Of a DNA stretch of 64,000 nucleotides, positions 47,741 through 59,237 are shown piece after piece. The position numbers and the translations under genes are program-made. The notes below the pieces were generated by a model. The model ran no database searches. It worked only from the letters and a program-made list of their open reading frames with translations, and had not been told where the DNA came from. This DNA comes from Diogma glabrata. Lineage: Eukaryota > Arthropoda > Insecta > Diptera > Cylindrotomidae. The stretch is from positions 229,194,754-229,258,753 of the forward strand of contig OY856186.1 of NCBI GenBank assembly GCA_963693315.1, in the 5' to 3' direction. Positions within the stretch are counted from its first letter, which is position 1; every line of letters starts with the position of its first letter.

Positions 47741-48892
47741 GACTGAAAAAATAATCAAATTTAAACCATTTACAAGCTGGTGTAATTGAATCTTTCTTGA
47801 GTTACCATAAACAGCTATGGATAAGATTTAACCTGAAGCAACTTTTTTGGTGTGATTTTTTATCAATGTATATATGTGATTGTAATTTATTATTGATATT
47901 TACGATTGAACATTTCTTTTGTTATGCGTCATGGTCTGGCAATATAAAGACATAACAATACAACTTTTTGGCGATTTATTTTTGATATTGTGTTCTTTTA
48001 CATTCACAAAACCCTTGGCGAGCGAATTTTATTCGCACTTGTCTGACTTTTTGTGACAAAAAGGAATGACTCAAAAGTGACAACTTAAGTATCCGGTCAC
48101 TAACATCATTTGACGTAATGACTAACCCAAAACTATTAAGCCTAAAACTCATAATGTATCAGAAGAACTTAGTCATTACATTAAGTCGTTTTTTTGATAC
48201 AAATAAAATACATACTTTTAGTCATAGGCAGTTCAAGTTTTGATATCCTTTTATAAAAAAATTGTGCGTGGAGTCCCTCCGCGCGGAAGAAGTGAAACTT
48301 CGTAATGTGGAAATAAAAACATATTACATTCTTTTAAAAGTTATTTATTAAAATTATTTAAAAAAAAAATCACGTTCAACGAATCACCTTATAAATATAT
48401 ACACAAATGATTAAAACCAAAATCTTAGATCAATCATTTGCATAGATCATCATTCATCAACCAGAATCACACGAAGAAGGTTGTCTCCTAAATTTTATAG
48501 AAGAAAATACAAAAAACAAAAAATAATAATCGAAAATAGAAAAATAAGTGAATGTTATAGTGTTTTGTTAGTGTTTATTTAAAGGAAAAAAAAAATAATC
48601 GAAAACAAAAAAATAAGTGTATGTATAGTGTTTGTGTTTGAGTTAGTGTTTATGAAAATAAAATTGTTGAAGAACGGCGGCGTACAATTATATAATTGGT
48701 GAGATTGTTCTTTTTTTTAGATAATTATTTTGTATTTTATATTTGCCGTTACCAGGCAGGGAACATTTTACCTTTCATTGATTTGATGTAATAAATTTAT
48801 TTTTTATTTTAAAGCATAATTTTGTTTTATATTGCTTGGTAACAGGGGAGGTAAAATTTCGTTTTAGTTGTTAGTGAGAATTTCAAATTTAA

Positions 48893-51800
48893 CCCTTTAT
48901 TTGTACTCTTCAATTTTGTTAGTGTGTTTTGTGTCCCCACTTTTTTTTGTTTTTCTCTTATCGTGCTACTGTTGCATGAAACCTGCTAACGTGTTTTTGT
49001 GACAGAGATGCCCAGTTTCTTTTGTACTGTGTAGTGTTGAAATTTAGGCCTGGCCGAATTTCAGTATCTATACCTGCAATGTCAAAGGGTAAGTCTTTGT
49101 CTCAACAAAAAGGCAGCAGAGTGAACCAACAGCTTAGCATTGATTTCACCAACATAAGAGGTCTCAATTCGAATCTAAACGTGGTTCATCACTACATCGA
49201 AAAAAATAAACCTGACATATTGTTTCTTACCGAAACAATTGTTAGTGGCAAAACATCGGAATTGGATCTCGATAAATACCGGATACCTAGTTACGAATTG
49301 AAACATTCCTTTTATAACAAGCATGGTGTGTGTATATGTTTGAGATTCACTTTCATGTATGAGAATTAAGGCCTACGAGTTGAACTCTAAGCACCATAAT
49401 TCTATAGCACTGAAGATCTCAGGTGTTGATGAAACTATGTTTATAATAGGATTATCCAGATCCCCAAATTCTCCCCCAGGATGTCCCTTTTTCGATAAAA
49501 TATCGGCTAATCTAGACAAGATTACCACGGACCACCCCAAAGCAAGACTGGTCATTCTTGGAGACTTTAATATTCATAATAAAGAATGGCTTAAGTATTC
49601 ATCGCGCACTGACGACGTAGGAAGACAAGCCGAACTGATACTCGCAGATTATCACGGTTTGACGCAAATGATAGCGTGTCCCACTAGAATCGCAGACAAT
49701 TCACATCATAACAATAGTTTGCTGGATCTGTTTTTGACAAACGAACCAGATACAGAACCAGACAAAAGTTGAACAACCCCTCGGAACATCGGACCATTTA
49801 CTAATATCAGCAATAGTGCAATTTACATCACCGACACAAATTAAAGCAAATCCTCGTCGCGTTTGGAACTATAAACGCGCTGACTGGGTGGGACTGAGAA
49901 ACTTTTATGATGAAACACCTTAGAAAACTATTTGTTGTGTTGATCAAGATCCTAGCACATCGGCAATAAGAATTTCTAAAATCATAAAAGAAGGAATGCG
50001 GCAGTTTATTCCAAATCGATTAATCACTCCTAAAACTGAGCCTTGGTTCACACGGGATGTTGATGAGGTAGTGAGGAATAAATGCAAAGCATTCAAGACG
50101 TATAACGCTAATAAAACACTCAAAACCCATAGCGCTTATAAGAAAACCAGAAATATTAGTAAATTCAAAACAGACTTGGACAAAGACGCGTTTATCCAGA
50201 AGAAAGCAAAGAAATTCGCCGAGCACCCATCTGGTTCACGTAGTTTTTTTCAAGCAGTTATATCAGTCTAGAGCAATTTCACTCGATCCTCTATTCCAAC
50301 CTTAGTTCTAAATGACATTCCCGTGAGCGACTCGAAAGAGAAGGCGGATCTTTTGGGTCGTATATTCGCAGAAAACTCAAACATAATTGAACTCCCCCAT
50401 TCTCCTACCCTCATTCCCCCAGTTGTAACGAAAATGAAACCAATTATTTTTCGTTGCAATATTGTACGGAAAATGCTTCTTTCTATCAATATCAACAAAT
50501 CTACTGGCCCCGACGGTATTCCACTCCTCATTATTAAAAACTTTGCTAGACAACTAGCTCCAATTTTAACAAAAATTTTCTATTTATCTTATAAAACCGG
50601 AATATTTCTCTTGGAAGCTGGCCAGCGTTCAACCCATATCAAAGAAAGGCAGTAAAATAGACCCTAACAATTATAGACCAATTGCAATATGTAAACTACA
50701 ATTTAATAGATTATTTAGAGGTGTCGCGAATTATTGATGATAAACAGTATGGTTGTCGTAGAAGTCATGCAACAGGTGATCTGTTAGCCTACGTATCCCA
50801 TCTCTGGAACAAATCGCTGGAAAACCATGGTGAAACATTCAGTATTTTACTAGCATTTGATAAAGTGTGGCATAAAAATCTCATAGCTAAATTAAAATCT
50901 TATGGCATAGACCATCTTACTGTCTCATGGATTCATATAGTTTTCTTACAGGTCGCCAATTTCATGTTAATTTAGATGGTATCACATCCAATATTTTCAC
51001 AAGCAATGCTGGGGTTCCCCAAGGTTCTGTACTGTCACCAACCTTGTTTCTTCTATACATTAATGACTTACTTATTTCCACAGTGAACCCAATCCATAGT
51101 TTTGCAGAAGACAGCACATTACATGCATCACATGCATCTCCTAAATTTCGATTTCATACTGCAGTTACCACTGATAGAGAGCTGCTAATTGATTCCACCA
51201 ACAAAGATCTGGAGCGTATAATGGAATGGGGTGATCGTAATCTTGTTTCATTTAATCCAACCAAAACCAAATTATGCCGTCTTGCCCGAATAGAGCGACA
51301 TAAAAATTTTCCTATTAAAATAAACCATGAAGAATTGCGTGAGGTTGAATCAGTTAGACTTCTTGGAGTAGATATTCAAAATAACCTGAAATGGAATAAA
51401 CATGTGTTCAACCTCGCTAAATCTGCAATGCAAAAATTAGGATTCTTGAGTCGATGTAAAAAGTATTTCAATCCCGAGCAAATTTTGCTAATCTTCAAGT
51501 CCTTTATTCGTCCATGTATGGAGTACTGCTGTCATGTGTGGGGAGGTGCTTGTCAGTCATCAATAAAATGTCTAGACTCTGTACAGAGAAAAGCAATACG
51601 GTTGATTGGTAATACCAAACTAACGGACCAGCTTGATTCACTCCAGCATAGAAGAAATGTGGCTGAATTGTCAATCTACTATAAATATAACTTTAGCGAA
51701 TTCTCCTCTAAGGAAATTCGAAATATTCTTCCATCGTGTGTGCAGTATAATCGACAAACAAGAGCTGCAGAGTTATCCCATCCATTTTTTGAACAAATAC

Positions 51801-52099
51801 CTCGTTGTAGAACTGTGTCCTTCCAGAACGACTATTTTAATAGAGTGGCCAAATTATGGAACTCAATGCCTTCCTCTATATTTCCCGATGAATTTTCCCC
51901 TCAGACATTTAAAGAAAATGTCCATCATCATTTAAAAAAATTAGTATAGTTATCCCTATATCCCCATTCCTTCCATTTTCCTCATCTCATTCCTTTATAG
52001 TTGACATGGTGTCTTCGGATATTCAAAGAGTCTAAATAACGAATATGTCATATTTAGTGTGCTAAACATGTCTAATTAGTTAATAAAAAAAAAAAAAAA
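48893..52099 (+). mobile_element. CR1/Jockey-like LINE, copy A
   Basis: Non-LTR retrotransposon ending in TTAATAAAAAAAAAA (about 52080-52099). The common 5' boundary with copy B lies near AACCCTTTATTTGTACTC at 48893. It is similar to copy B (59238-62483) almost throughout. Confidence 0.85.
49079..51949 (+). pseudogene. CR1/Jockey-like endonuclease-RT, copy A, broken
   Basis: LINE polyprotein with endonuclease (FTNIRGLNSNLN, ILFLTET, GDFNIHNKEWL, TSDHLLIS) and reverse transcriptase. The ATG at 49079 gives MSKGKSLSQQ. Defects relative to copy B: a 2-base loss near 49330, a frameshift near 49755, a TAG at about 49921 in place of Trp, and a TAG at about 50268 in place of Gln. There is also a 5-base loss near 50610, a ~32-base loss near 50690, and a 12-base loss near 50853 that removes the catalytic motif A region (LDISKAFEKVWH in copy B). 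Motif C reads FAEDST in place of the expected FADDST. The C-terminal frame 50927-51949 is otherwise long and open. Confidence 0.85.
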
Positions 52100-53462
52100 T
52101 AGACACTGCAACAAATAATCAAACATCTTATACAAACAATTTTGTTTTGTAAATCAGGTTATCTAAATACAAATCAAAAAGTGAAATTATCAAAAACAAA
52201 ATAGAAAAACTTCGTAATGTGGAAACAAAAATAGGAACGTTAAACGTTTAACGCAACCTTGTTGGAAGTCGCATTAGAAGTTTCACTTCAATAATTTTAA
52301 ATACTTTTTTTTAATTGGGATGCTGAAACTCAACTGCAACATTACATATATAACATACTACGCATAAAGGGATTACCCTGAAAGAAAAAAATCGCTAACT
52401 ACAACCTTTTTTGTGTCAACCGAATGTTTTTTGTCATAATAACCTCAAATTTGACTTTCTTTTCTTCAAAAACCAAATTTCAAAAAACAACAACCGAATT
52501 TCTTTCAGTCCAGTTTTAGTTGATTGGTTAATTTTTTTAAATTTTTGATTAACTGGTATAACGCCCGGTGTACTTCACTGCCTACTATTGATATATGAGT
52601 AAACGTGAGATATCACATTCCACTGCCAATAGTAATGATATGTTACTAGGCGTGGTGATTCCTTAGTGTTTCTGATGAATTAACTCTATTAAGTAAACGG
52701 CAGCAATGCCAATTTTAGTTACAAAATTTTCCTTTATAAGGGCTTTCGCTTACAAGAAGTAACGAGCCATCGTAAAACTCTATGTATGGACTTTAATCGT
52801 TGAGTAAGCCAGTGCGTCACATGATCTAGGAATAAACCACCGATAATCCGACAAACCCATTTAAGTCTCGAAATTTCTACAAAAAAATATCATTCTCAAT
52901 TTACTGAATAAAATTGTGAAAAATATTATAACGTATTATCAATATAGTGCTGGGAATATAGAGACAAAAAAATTGGTCAACTCTGGAAAAAAAAGAAAAA
53001 GTTAAATTTTCGTATGAAACCGTCTTTATGTTGTTTTAAACAATATGTATACCAAAAGTCCCCAATAATACATGTGGTGCTAAAAATGTTAGGCGGGGCT
53101 TAAAGGTCACACAAAATGGTTTCTGTAAAGGTCTCGTTAACGGTGACTTTTATTGAAAAAATAGTTGTCATAAATTTTGTTGCTTAGAAAATTTCCTACA
53201 AGACTTTTTGAGAAAATTCGATTAAAAAGTTGTGAGGCAATGAACTCACTCCTTCACTGTCTCGAATATTTGAAATGAATAGAATGCGGCTTAAAATATT
53301 TGAAAGTTTACCTAAAGGTTTAAACTTTTTAAATCACATTTTCACGAAAACCGTAATTCTAACGGAAAAAAATATAGCACAGATTTTTGTAGGAAATTCT
53401 CTAAGCTACAAATTTCATAGCAACTATTTTTCGATAAAAGTCTTCGTTAACGAGATTTTTGT
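52100..53462. other. AT-rich intergenic, no gene seen
   Basis: Nothing coding. The sequence around 53275-53520 shows an open frame without any recognised similarity. Confidence 0.45.
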
Positions 53463-53470
53463 ATATGTAT

Positions 53471-54261
53471 TAGGGCTTCCAAAAATACCGATTTTTTCAA
53501 TACTGGTAATACCGATCTAAGTTTCTCACAATACCGGTACTACCGGTAGTACCGATATTCCAAAAAATAGAACAAATAGAAAATTTTTGATTAAAAATTG
53601 ATTAAAATAAATATAAACAAAATATTTAAATTGGTCACTACTCACTCTTTATAGTTAGATTTATTTTACTTCAATTAGTAGATTAAAGAGTTTATTAATT
53701 ATTATTTTTAATACAAAAAAAATAATGTGACAAAATTTAAAAAACGCTTAAATAGATAAAAAATAAAGTGATAGCAACATTTTATATAGAATAAGTCGTT
53801 ACAATTAAAGTTCTATATATTGGATACGTGTCCAGCTTTAGCCCATAGAATTTGACAAATTGATTTTACAACGCACACATTAAACACTCTCACTGACCTG
53901 AGTAATTTTAAAATTAGAGAAATACTTAGCGTCAGCTGAAGCTGTAAATGGCTCGAAAAGGTTGAAGAGATCCTGTGGTATCACAACGGACCCATTTTGA
54001 CTAATACGTGTGTTGTCCTGACCTGGTGTTATGATGATAGCCACTCGAACTTTACCTAACCTTAACCTATCAATAAAGGTATTAAAAGTTAACTTTTTAG
54101 TATTATTATGGATTTTATTTAAAGTTTCAAATATTCTGTAACCAAATATTTATCTTTAATAATTCGGTATTACCGAGCCTTAATACCGGTAAAGCCGAAA
54201 TAAAATTTTATGGTCAATACCGGTATTAACGGTAATGTCGATACCGGTATTGGAAGCCCTA
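53471..54261. mobile_element. hAT-type MITE, 791 bp
   Basis: Ends TAGGGCTTCC (53471) and GGAAGCCCTA (to 54261), with further AATACCGGTA-type inverted repeats inside each end, flanked by the perfect 8-bp duplication ATATGTAT (53463-53470 and 54262-54269). No transposase remains visible. The TSD length and end sequence fit hAT. Confidence 0.9.
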
Positions 54262-54269
54262 ATATGTAT

Positions 54270-55064
54270 ACCAGAAAGGACTTTTGGAATATTGTTTAGA
54301 ACTACAAAAGAGAGGTTTATGCGCAAAAATTTAGTTTTTTCATAATTTTTTCCCGAAGCACAATATCTTATATTTATTAAATATTTCAAAATTTTGCTTA
54401 AAGTTATACCCGTAAAAACAAATTATTCGATCATTAAAATTTGATAAAATCGTAGTGCCAGTTTACCCTGCTGCAGAAAAACCTCTTTTCGATTCTACAC
54501 GCGTTGTTTTCATTGTAAGCAAATATTTTTGGGCAAAAGCATGTTTCTATTTACACATTTTTAAGTATTCATTACATAGAGCGAGCTTACAAGCTACTAG
54601 CCATCGAATTTACTAGCACTAGCTATCTAGAAGATTTTAGATTCTTAACAATCTATCCAGAATGTTGAAAGGCTGGCTACTTTTTTCGCTACTCACCCGC
54701 TTTTAAACTCGCCGAATAGCGGTTTGTAAACTCGCTGAATGTTATTAATGCCCTAGTGTAGCTATGCACCTAATTTTTTGTTGTGTTAGTATCGAATATT
54801 ATTTTGAAAATTTTGTGAGTTTATACAGTTTTCGAAAATTATGGAACATATCTCTATTTATATAGTGTAAAGTGTACCTTTATTATGAAGTTTAAATTTA
54901 CCGTTTACCTATAAATAAACAAAAAATTAACAAAATGCCATTCAATGCCAAAAAACTCCCGTTCGATGAATAACATTTCAATAAAAATTATGTTTAAAAT
55001 GACGGTTGAGAAATTTAAATTAAGTAAACAAATAATGATGAAGATTCTACTTCGAAATATCTCC
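54270..55064. other. Intergenic, no gene seen
   Basis: No gene or repeat recognised. Confidence 0.45.
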
Positions 55065-55065
55065 G

Positions 55066-55146
55066 CCTCGGTGGCGTAGTGGATAGCGTGTCTCCTATTG
55101 GATTCAAATATGACACTGATCTGTAAGGTTCAAATCTGTCCGATAC
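55066..55146 (+). repeat. tRNA-like sequence (A and B boxes)
   Basis: TGGCGTAGTGGATAGCG fits a pol III A box and GGTTCAAATC a B box, ~50 nt apart. The 7-base acceptor pairing (GCCTCGG with CCGATAC) is only about five of seven. Likely a tRNA-derived SINE head or tRNA pseudogene. It lies 22 bp from the hairpin-headed repeat copy D. Confidence 0.5.
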
Positions 55147-55167
55147 ACATAAAGGAACGAAAAATAC

Positions 55168-55673
55168 TTTTTTATTCGCCTACATATTAAAATGTTCCTT
55201 TATTATTGTGATTTGCGGCCTTAAAGTGTCACTTTTTAACTATTTATTTTGTTGTCATAGTTACGTCCAAAAAAGTAAAAAGCATTTGTATTTGTTTAAA
55301 TTCTATGAAACATAGACTTTTTTATCAAAGCAACCCTTAAATTCAAAATTTTATGATCAAATTAAAATAGTTGTTATCATTTGTTGTCATGGCTATACAA
55401 TAATTTGAAAAAAATAACAAATATTTTGTCAAAGGTTACTTGTTCCACATATTTTTATTTTAAAATTTATGCAAATTTATAATTTTAAATTAGAATAAAC
55501 AAATTTTTTGAAAATATTTTGCTTGAGGCGAATAAAAAATAGTATATGATGCACGGACGTAAGCTATTTTGGACTTAATGTGGGTGCAAATCTCGGCAAC
55601 GCGCCTCGATTTGCAAACTCCACATCCGTCCAAAATCTCTAGCTTTACGTCCTAGCATCATAATGTACTATTT
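55168..55673 (-). repeat. Hairpin-headed dispersed repeat, copy D (inverted)
   Basis: The reverse complement of copies A and C: begins TTTTTTATTCGCC, ends with the palindromic head and TAATGTACTAT. Confidence 0.85.
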
Positions 55674-56302
55674 CTCTGAGAAAAATTCAACCAGACATCA
55701 ACAAATTCAAATTTTTTTCATGAGTTGTTTGAGTTTAATTGCTCACAAATCCCGAGTATTTCTTAATATTTTTTACAGAGTAAACAAAAATTTTTCTCTG
55801 TTTTTTCGATAGACGAATCAATCGCCAAAGTTCAAAGTCGCATAAGTTTGAATTTTGACACTGAACACGTTATATAATTATTATAAAAACACATTTATTT
55901 TTTAGTTCGCCTATTCTTCTTAAATTCCGACTATGAAGTCGATCAAAAATGGTTTACTCACGTAAACTCGTATTTCAATAGTAGAGACTGGAGTACGTGG
56001 AGTTGTAACATCCGTATATACAAAATTAATTTGAAAAAAGAAGAAAAGAAGAAGTTTTAGCAAACAAAATTTTTTTTTTCAATTATTTGTTGTTTTAATT
56101 GATAAATTAACAAAAAATTAAAGTCGTATATCGCCACTGATTTAATCCTTCCGGCTTAGGCTTAGGTAAGATATCTTTAAGCCCACCAATCTTCCCTCAT
56201 AAATTAACGCTCAAATATTGTATCATAATATTTTAATATATTCTAATATATTTAATATATTCCATATTATAATAATATTTTAATATATTTAATATATTCC
56301 AG
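55674..56302. other. Spacer where a cuticle exon 1 would be expected
   Basis: No signal-peptide exon or Gly/Tyr-rich sequence is present. 56220-56300 is ATATT-rich and ends in a splice acceptor (TATATTCCAG) directly before the orphan exon. Confidence 0.6.
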
Positions 56303-56575
56303 GCTCATCCCGCATATAAATTCGAATATGGTGTAAAAGATGGTCACACCGGTGACAATAAAGAAGCTTGGGAACATCGTGATGGAGATGTTGTTAAAGG
56401 TGGATACTCATTCCATGAAGCTGATGGAACAAAACGTGTTGTTGAATATACATCAGACAAACATAATGGATTTAATGCTATTGTTAAACGTATTGGTCAT
56501 GCTGGACATCCCCAAGTATATGGCCATGGTGGTCATGAATCAGCTGGTTATGGTCATGGACATGGTGGTTGGTAG
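56303..56575 (+). pseudogene. Orphan exon 2 of an RR-2 cuticle protein (gene 5)
   Basis: Ninety codons plus TAG, opening right after an AG acceptor: [55 protein letters not shown], and a His/Gly tail ending GHGHGGW. AATAAA is at 56634. It is ~97% identical at the nucleotide level to exon 2 of gene 6 up to the point where gene 6 is broken. No exon 1, TATA box or signal peptide lies in the preceding 600 bp, and I found none back to gene 4. Either the exon 1 was lost, making this a pseudogene, or it is used by splicing from a distant phase-0 donor such as gene 4 exon 1. The coding sequence itself is intact, so its decay, if any, is recent. Confidence 0.75.
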
Positions 56576-56639
56576 TGAATTGTAGTATTTTAATTGTATC
56601 AAAACTGTGACATTTTTAATTGAAATTATAGACAATAAA

Positions 56640-58586
56640 ATATTTATTAATAGTATAAAATGAATTTTAATTGAATTCTTTGTTTTGCCATATTGTCATT
56701 ATATTAACATTAATTAGTGATTATAATGTGGTTAATCTCTACCGTTAATTAGAACCAAGAAGTTTAAAGATTTTATTATAGATTATTAACATAATTATCT
56801 TTTTGGTGTTGGAACAAAATTATATGTATGTAGTTGCTTTGTGTTAGTGTGAAATAGTTAGTATGTGAAGAAAAAGTTTATTGGTATGGAGACGTATTGT
56901 ATGTTTGTCTTTGATTTATGATAAAAATAGAAAATTCAAAATGTAAGAACAATAAAACTGGGATTAAGTTCCTGAAAAAGTAAATATGTTTACTTAGTCA
57001 AATAAAATGAAATAAATTTCTGACATAGTAAAACATTTCCAAATTCTAATAACATTCAGTCATTCTACTGTTTAAATAAGGATATGGTAGGTTGTAATAT
57101 AGAGAATTATAGATGTAAACTAGCGTGAAACCCTTGGTAGTTTGCATCGCAATTACACCCATGAAACTATTTACTATTTTATAATATCGTATCAAAGATT
57201 AAACACTTTAGATCTTTCGCTCGTAGCAAATCTGCATTTACGCCGAAGCATCAAACACAAATTATATTTACTGAAACACTTGCTTTTCATTATAAAATCA
57301 CATATAACTAACTGAATAAAATTACCTAATATGTAAACATTTATAAAACAAACACAAGTTGATCTTGCTAATCAATTATTAACTAAATAATGATTATTAA
57401 CTTGATTTAAATATTCCTGACATTTTCTTTATTCATTTCAGTTGTATACATATATTTCCGTTATATTCATAATCATATAAATGAGCATTTTATATTTAAA
57501 ATTACTTAAATTAATTTACTTATGTCACATTTGCTTATTCTGTGGTCTTTTCTTCTTAACAATAAATTGAAACATTTTTCAATTGAGTTTATGTTTTAGG
57601 TAGATTTCAAACCAAACAAGGTGCCGAACCGCTAAATCAAAATATTCAACAACACCTCCTGTTACTGTTCCTAATCAAACTGCAACAATTCCATTAAGAA
57701 CATTTTTAAGTCATCACTGAAAAAAATTGTAAGCAAAATTCGTTGAATTTACTCAACGGACATGTTGTTTGAATTTAATTGAATTACCAAACAAATTTAG
57801 TGAAAATATAGTGAAATTTGTGAGATGAGTGAGAAAAGTGAGATTTGTGAAATATAAAACACAGATTTTAAGAAACGTGCCAAAATGTCGAGCGTTAATT
57901 GGTTCAAGTGAAAAAAATGTGTGAGACTTTAGTTTTGAACAATTAAAAGTATAAAAACTTAAAAACGTCGATCTAAAAAATTGAACGAAAGTGGATCGAA
58001 AATTTTGTTTTAAAAGATATCTAAAAATGTAAATTTTATTCCATCAAAATTTTAATCTTCAATCTTTAAAATTATCTTAGAAAACATACATACCCTTACA
58101 AATATGTACATCAAAGCTATCGAAAATTTTGAAAAACAAATAAAAATCTTAAAAAATTCAAAACCAAATTCATATTTTTTAAATGAAAACTTCTTTAGGT
58201 GCGTTGTGTATATAGTATATTTTATAGTCATCGTCACGGTAAATAAATAATAAATATAAAATAAATATTAAAAGAGAATGAGATAAATTGTAATCAGTTG
58301 TTATTCTCTTATTTCTTATTCTCATTTTCTTGGTTTATTTTGTTTTTTTTTCTTTTTTATTGGATTTGATATTTTTCTCAGTTAATAACAGTGTGTAAGT
58401 TTGGTAGAGGCGGAAAAATTTTTGTTGTATTAAGATGATGAAAACACAACTATTTCACAGTTATATGTTTTCACTTCTGTCGACAGTCCTCAAGACTGCC
58501 TTCTTTTTTTACTATTTTGATTTTTCTGATTTAAAGTTGGGTTTTTAGAGCATTGAAGAGCATTTTTCATTCGAATAATAGGATAT
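56640..58586. other. AT-rich intergenic, no gene seen
   Basis: Nothing coding recognised between the orphan exon and the hairpin at 58587. Confidence 0.45.
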
Positions 58587-58704
58587 TTTCCTACAAGAGA
58601 TGAAAACATTGTTTTTTTCGTGAGTAAACATTTGTTCACGAGACGCGCTAGCGTCGAGTGAGATATGTTTACGAACGAAAAACGTTTTTATCTCGCGTAG
58701 GAAA
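58587..58704. repeat. Imperfect ~118-bp hairpin
   Basis: Arms TTTCCTACAAGAGATGAAAA and TTTTTATCTCGCGTAGGAAA, with inner matches around TAAACAT/ATGTTTA. The apex is CGCTAG between GAGACG and CGTCGAG. Probably the palindromic part of an old foldback repeat. Confidence 0.65.
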
Positions 58705-58967
58705 TGCAATTTTTTCTATGATACTAATATATAATCGATATTTACTATAAATTATAAAGTTATAAATCGACAACAAAACATTCAAAACTCATATTCTACT
58801 TTTTCATGGTTACGTTGTTTAAAATACTTTGTAAAATTATATGAAAAACCATAGCAACTATAATTTGTTATTTTTTTACACTAGTGAGTTTACTTTTCGC
58901 ATAGAAAAAGAATGAATTTGTTTGTTAAAACCAACAAATAAAATAAAACGTAAAAAAATAACAAACT

Positions 58968-59090
58968 TGTTCGCTGAATTTAACAGTTTGTCAACTTTAC
59001 AAACTGTCCATAGAAAATTGTTGGTAAAATATATTTAACTGACATCAATTTGTTAAATCCAATAAACAATTTGTAGACTCAAAACTAACA
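58968..59090 (-). repeat. Dispersed repeat, pair with 30230-30345
   Basis: The reverse complement of the repeat at 30230; shared phrases include ACTGACATCAATTTGTT and AAAATTGTTGGTAAAAT. Confidence 0.6.
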
Positions 59091-59237
59091 CATATGTATG
59101 TTGAATCAACAGAGATTTTTTTTAAATTTTATAAATATTTTTTTTGTAGCAAAGCACACTATCCTTTTAAATTTACAGTTTTGTAACAACTCCATCCCTA
59201 ATCTAGTACTAGTAATCTTTAGTTTTTAGTTTTTAAC

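Larger units (their letters stand above)
45974..48892. other. AT-rich intergenic with short repeats
   Basis: No gene recognised. It holds a tRNA-like sequence (46972-47036) and a tandem repeat (47385-47740), both listed separately. CTTCGTAATGTGGAAA at 48299 recurs at 52207, just beyond the LINE. Confidence 0.5.

Noticed and set aside
48299..52222. CTTCGTAATGTGGAAA on both sides of LINE copy A as a target duplication
   Set aside because: The copies lie ~590 and ~110 bp outside the LINE ends, too far for a target duplication; probably an unrelated local repeat.
55066..55146. A functional tRNA gene
   Set aside because: A and B boxes are present but the acceptor stem pairs poorly and no pol III terminator fits; more likely a relic or SINE head.
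56340..56585. Met/Leu-rich + strand frame (also at 63018)
   Set aside because: Shifted reading of the RR-2 exon; the frame in phase with the splice acceptor encodes the chitin-binding domain.
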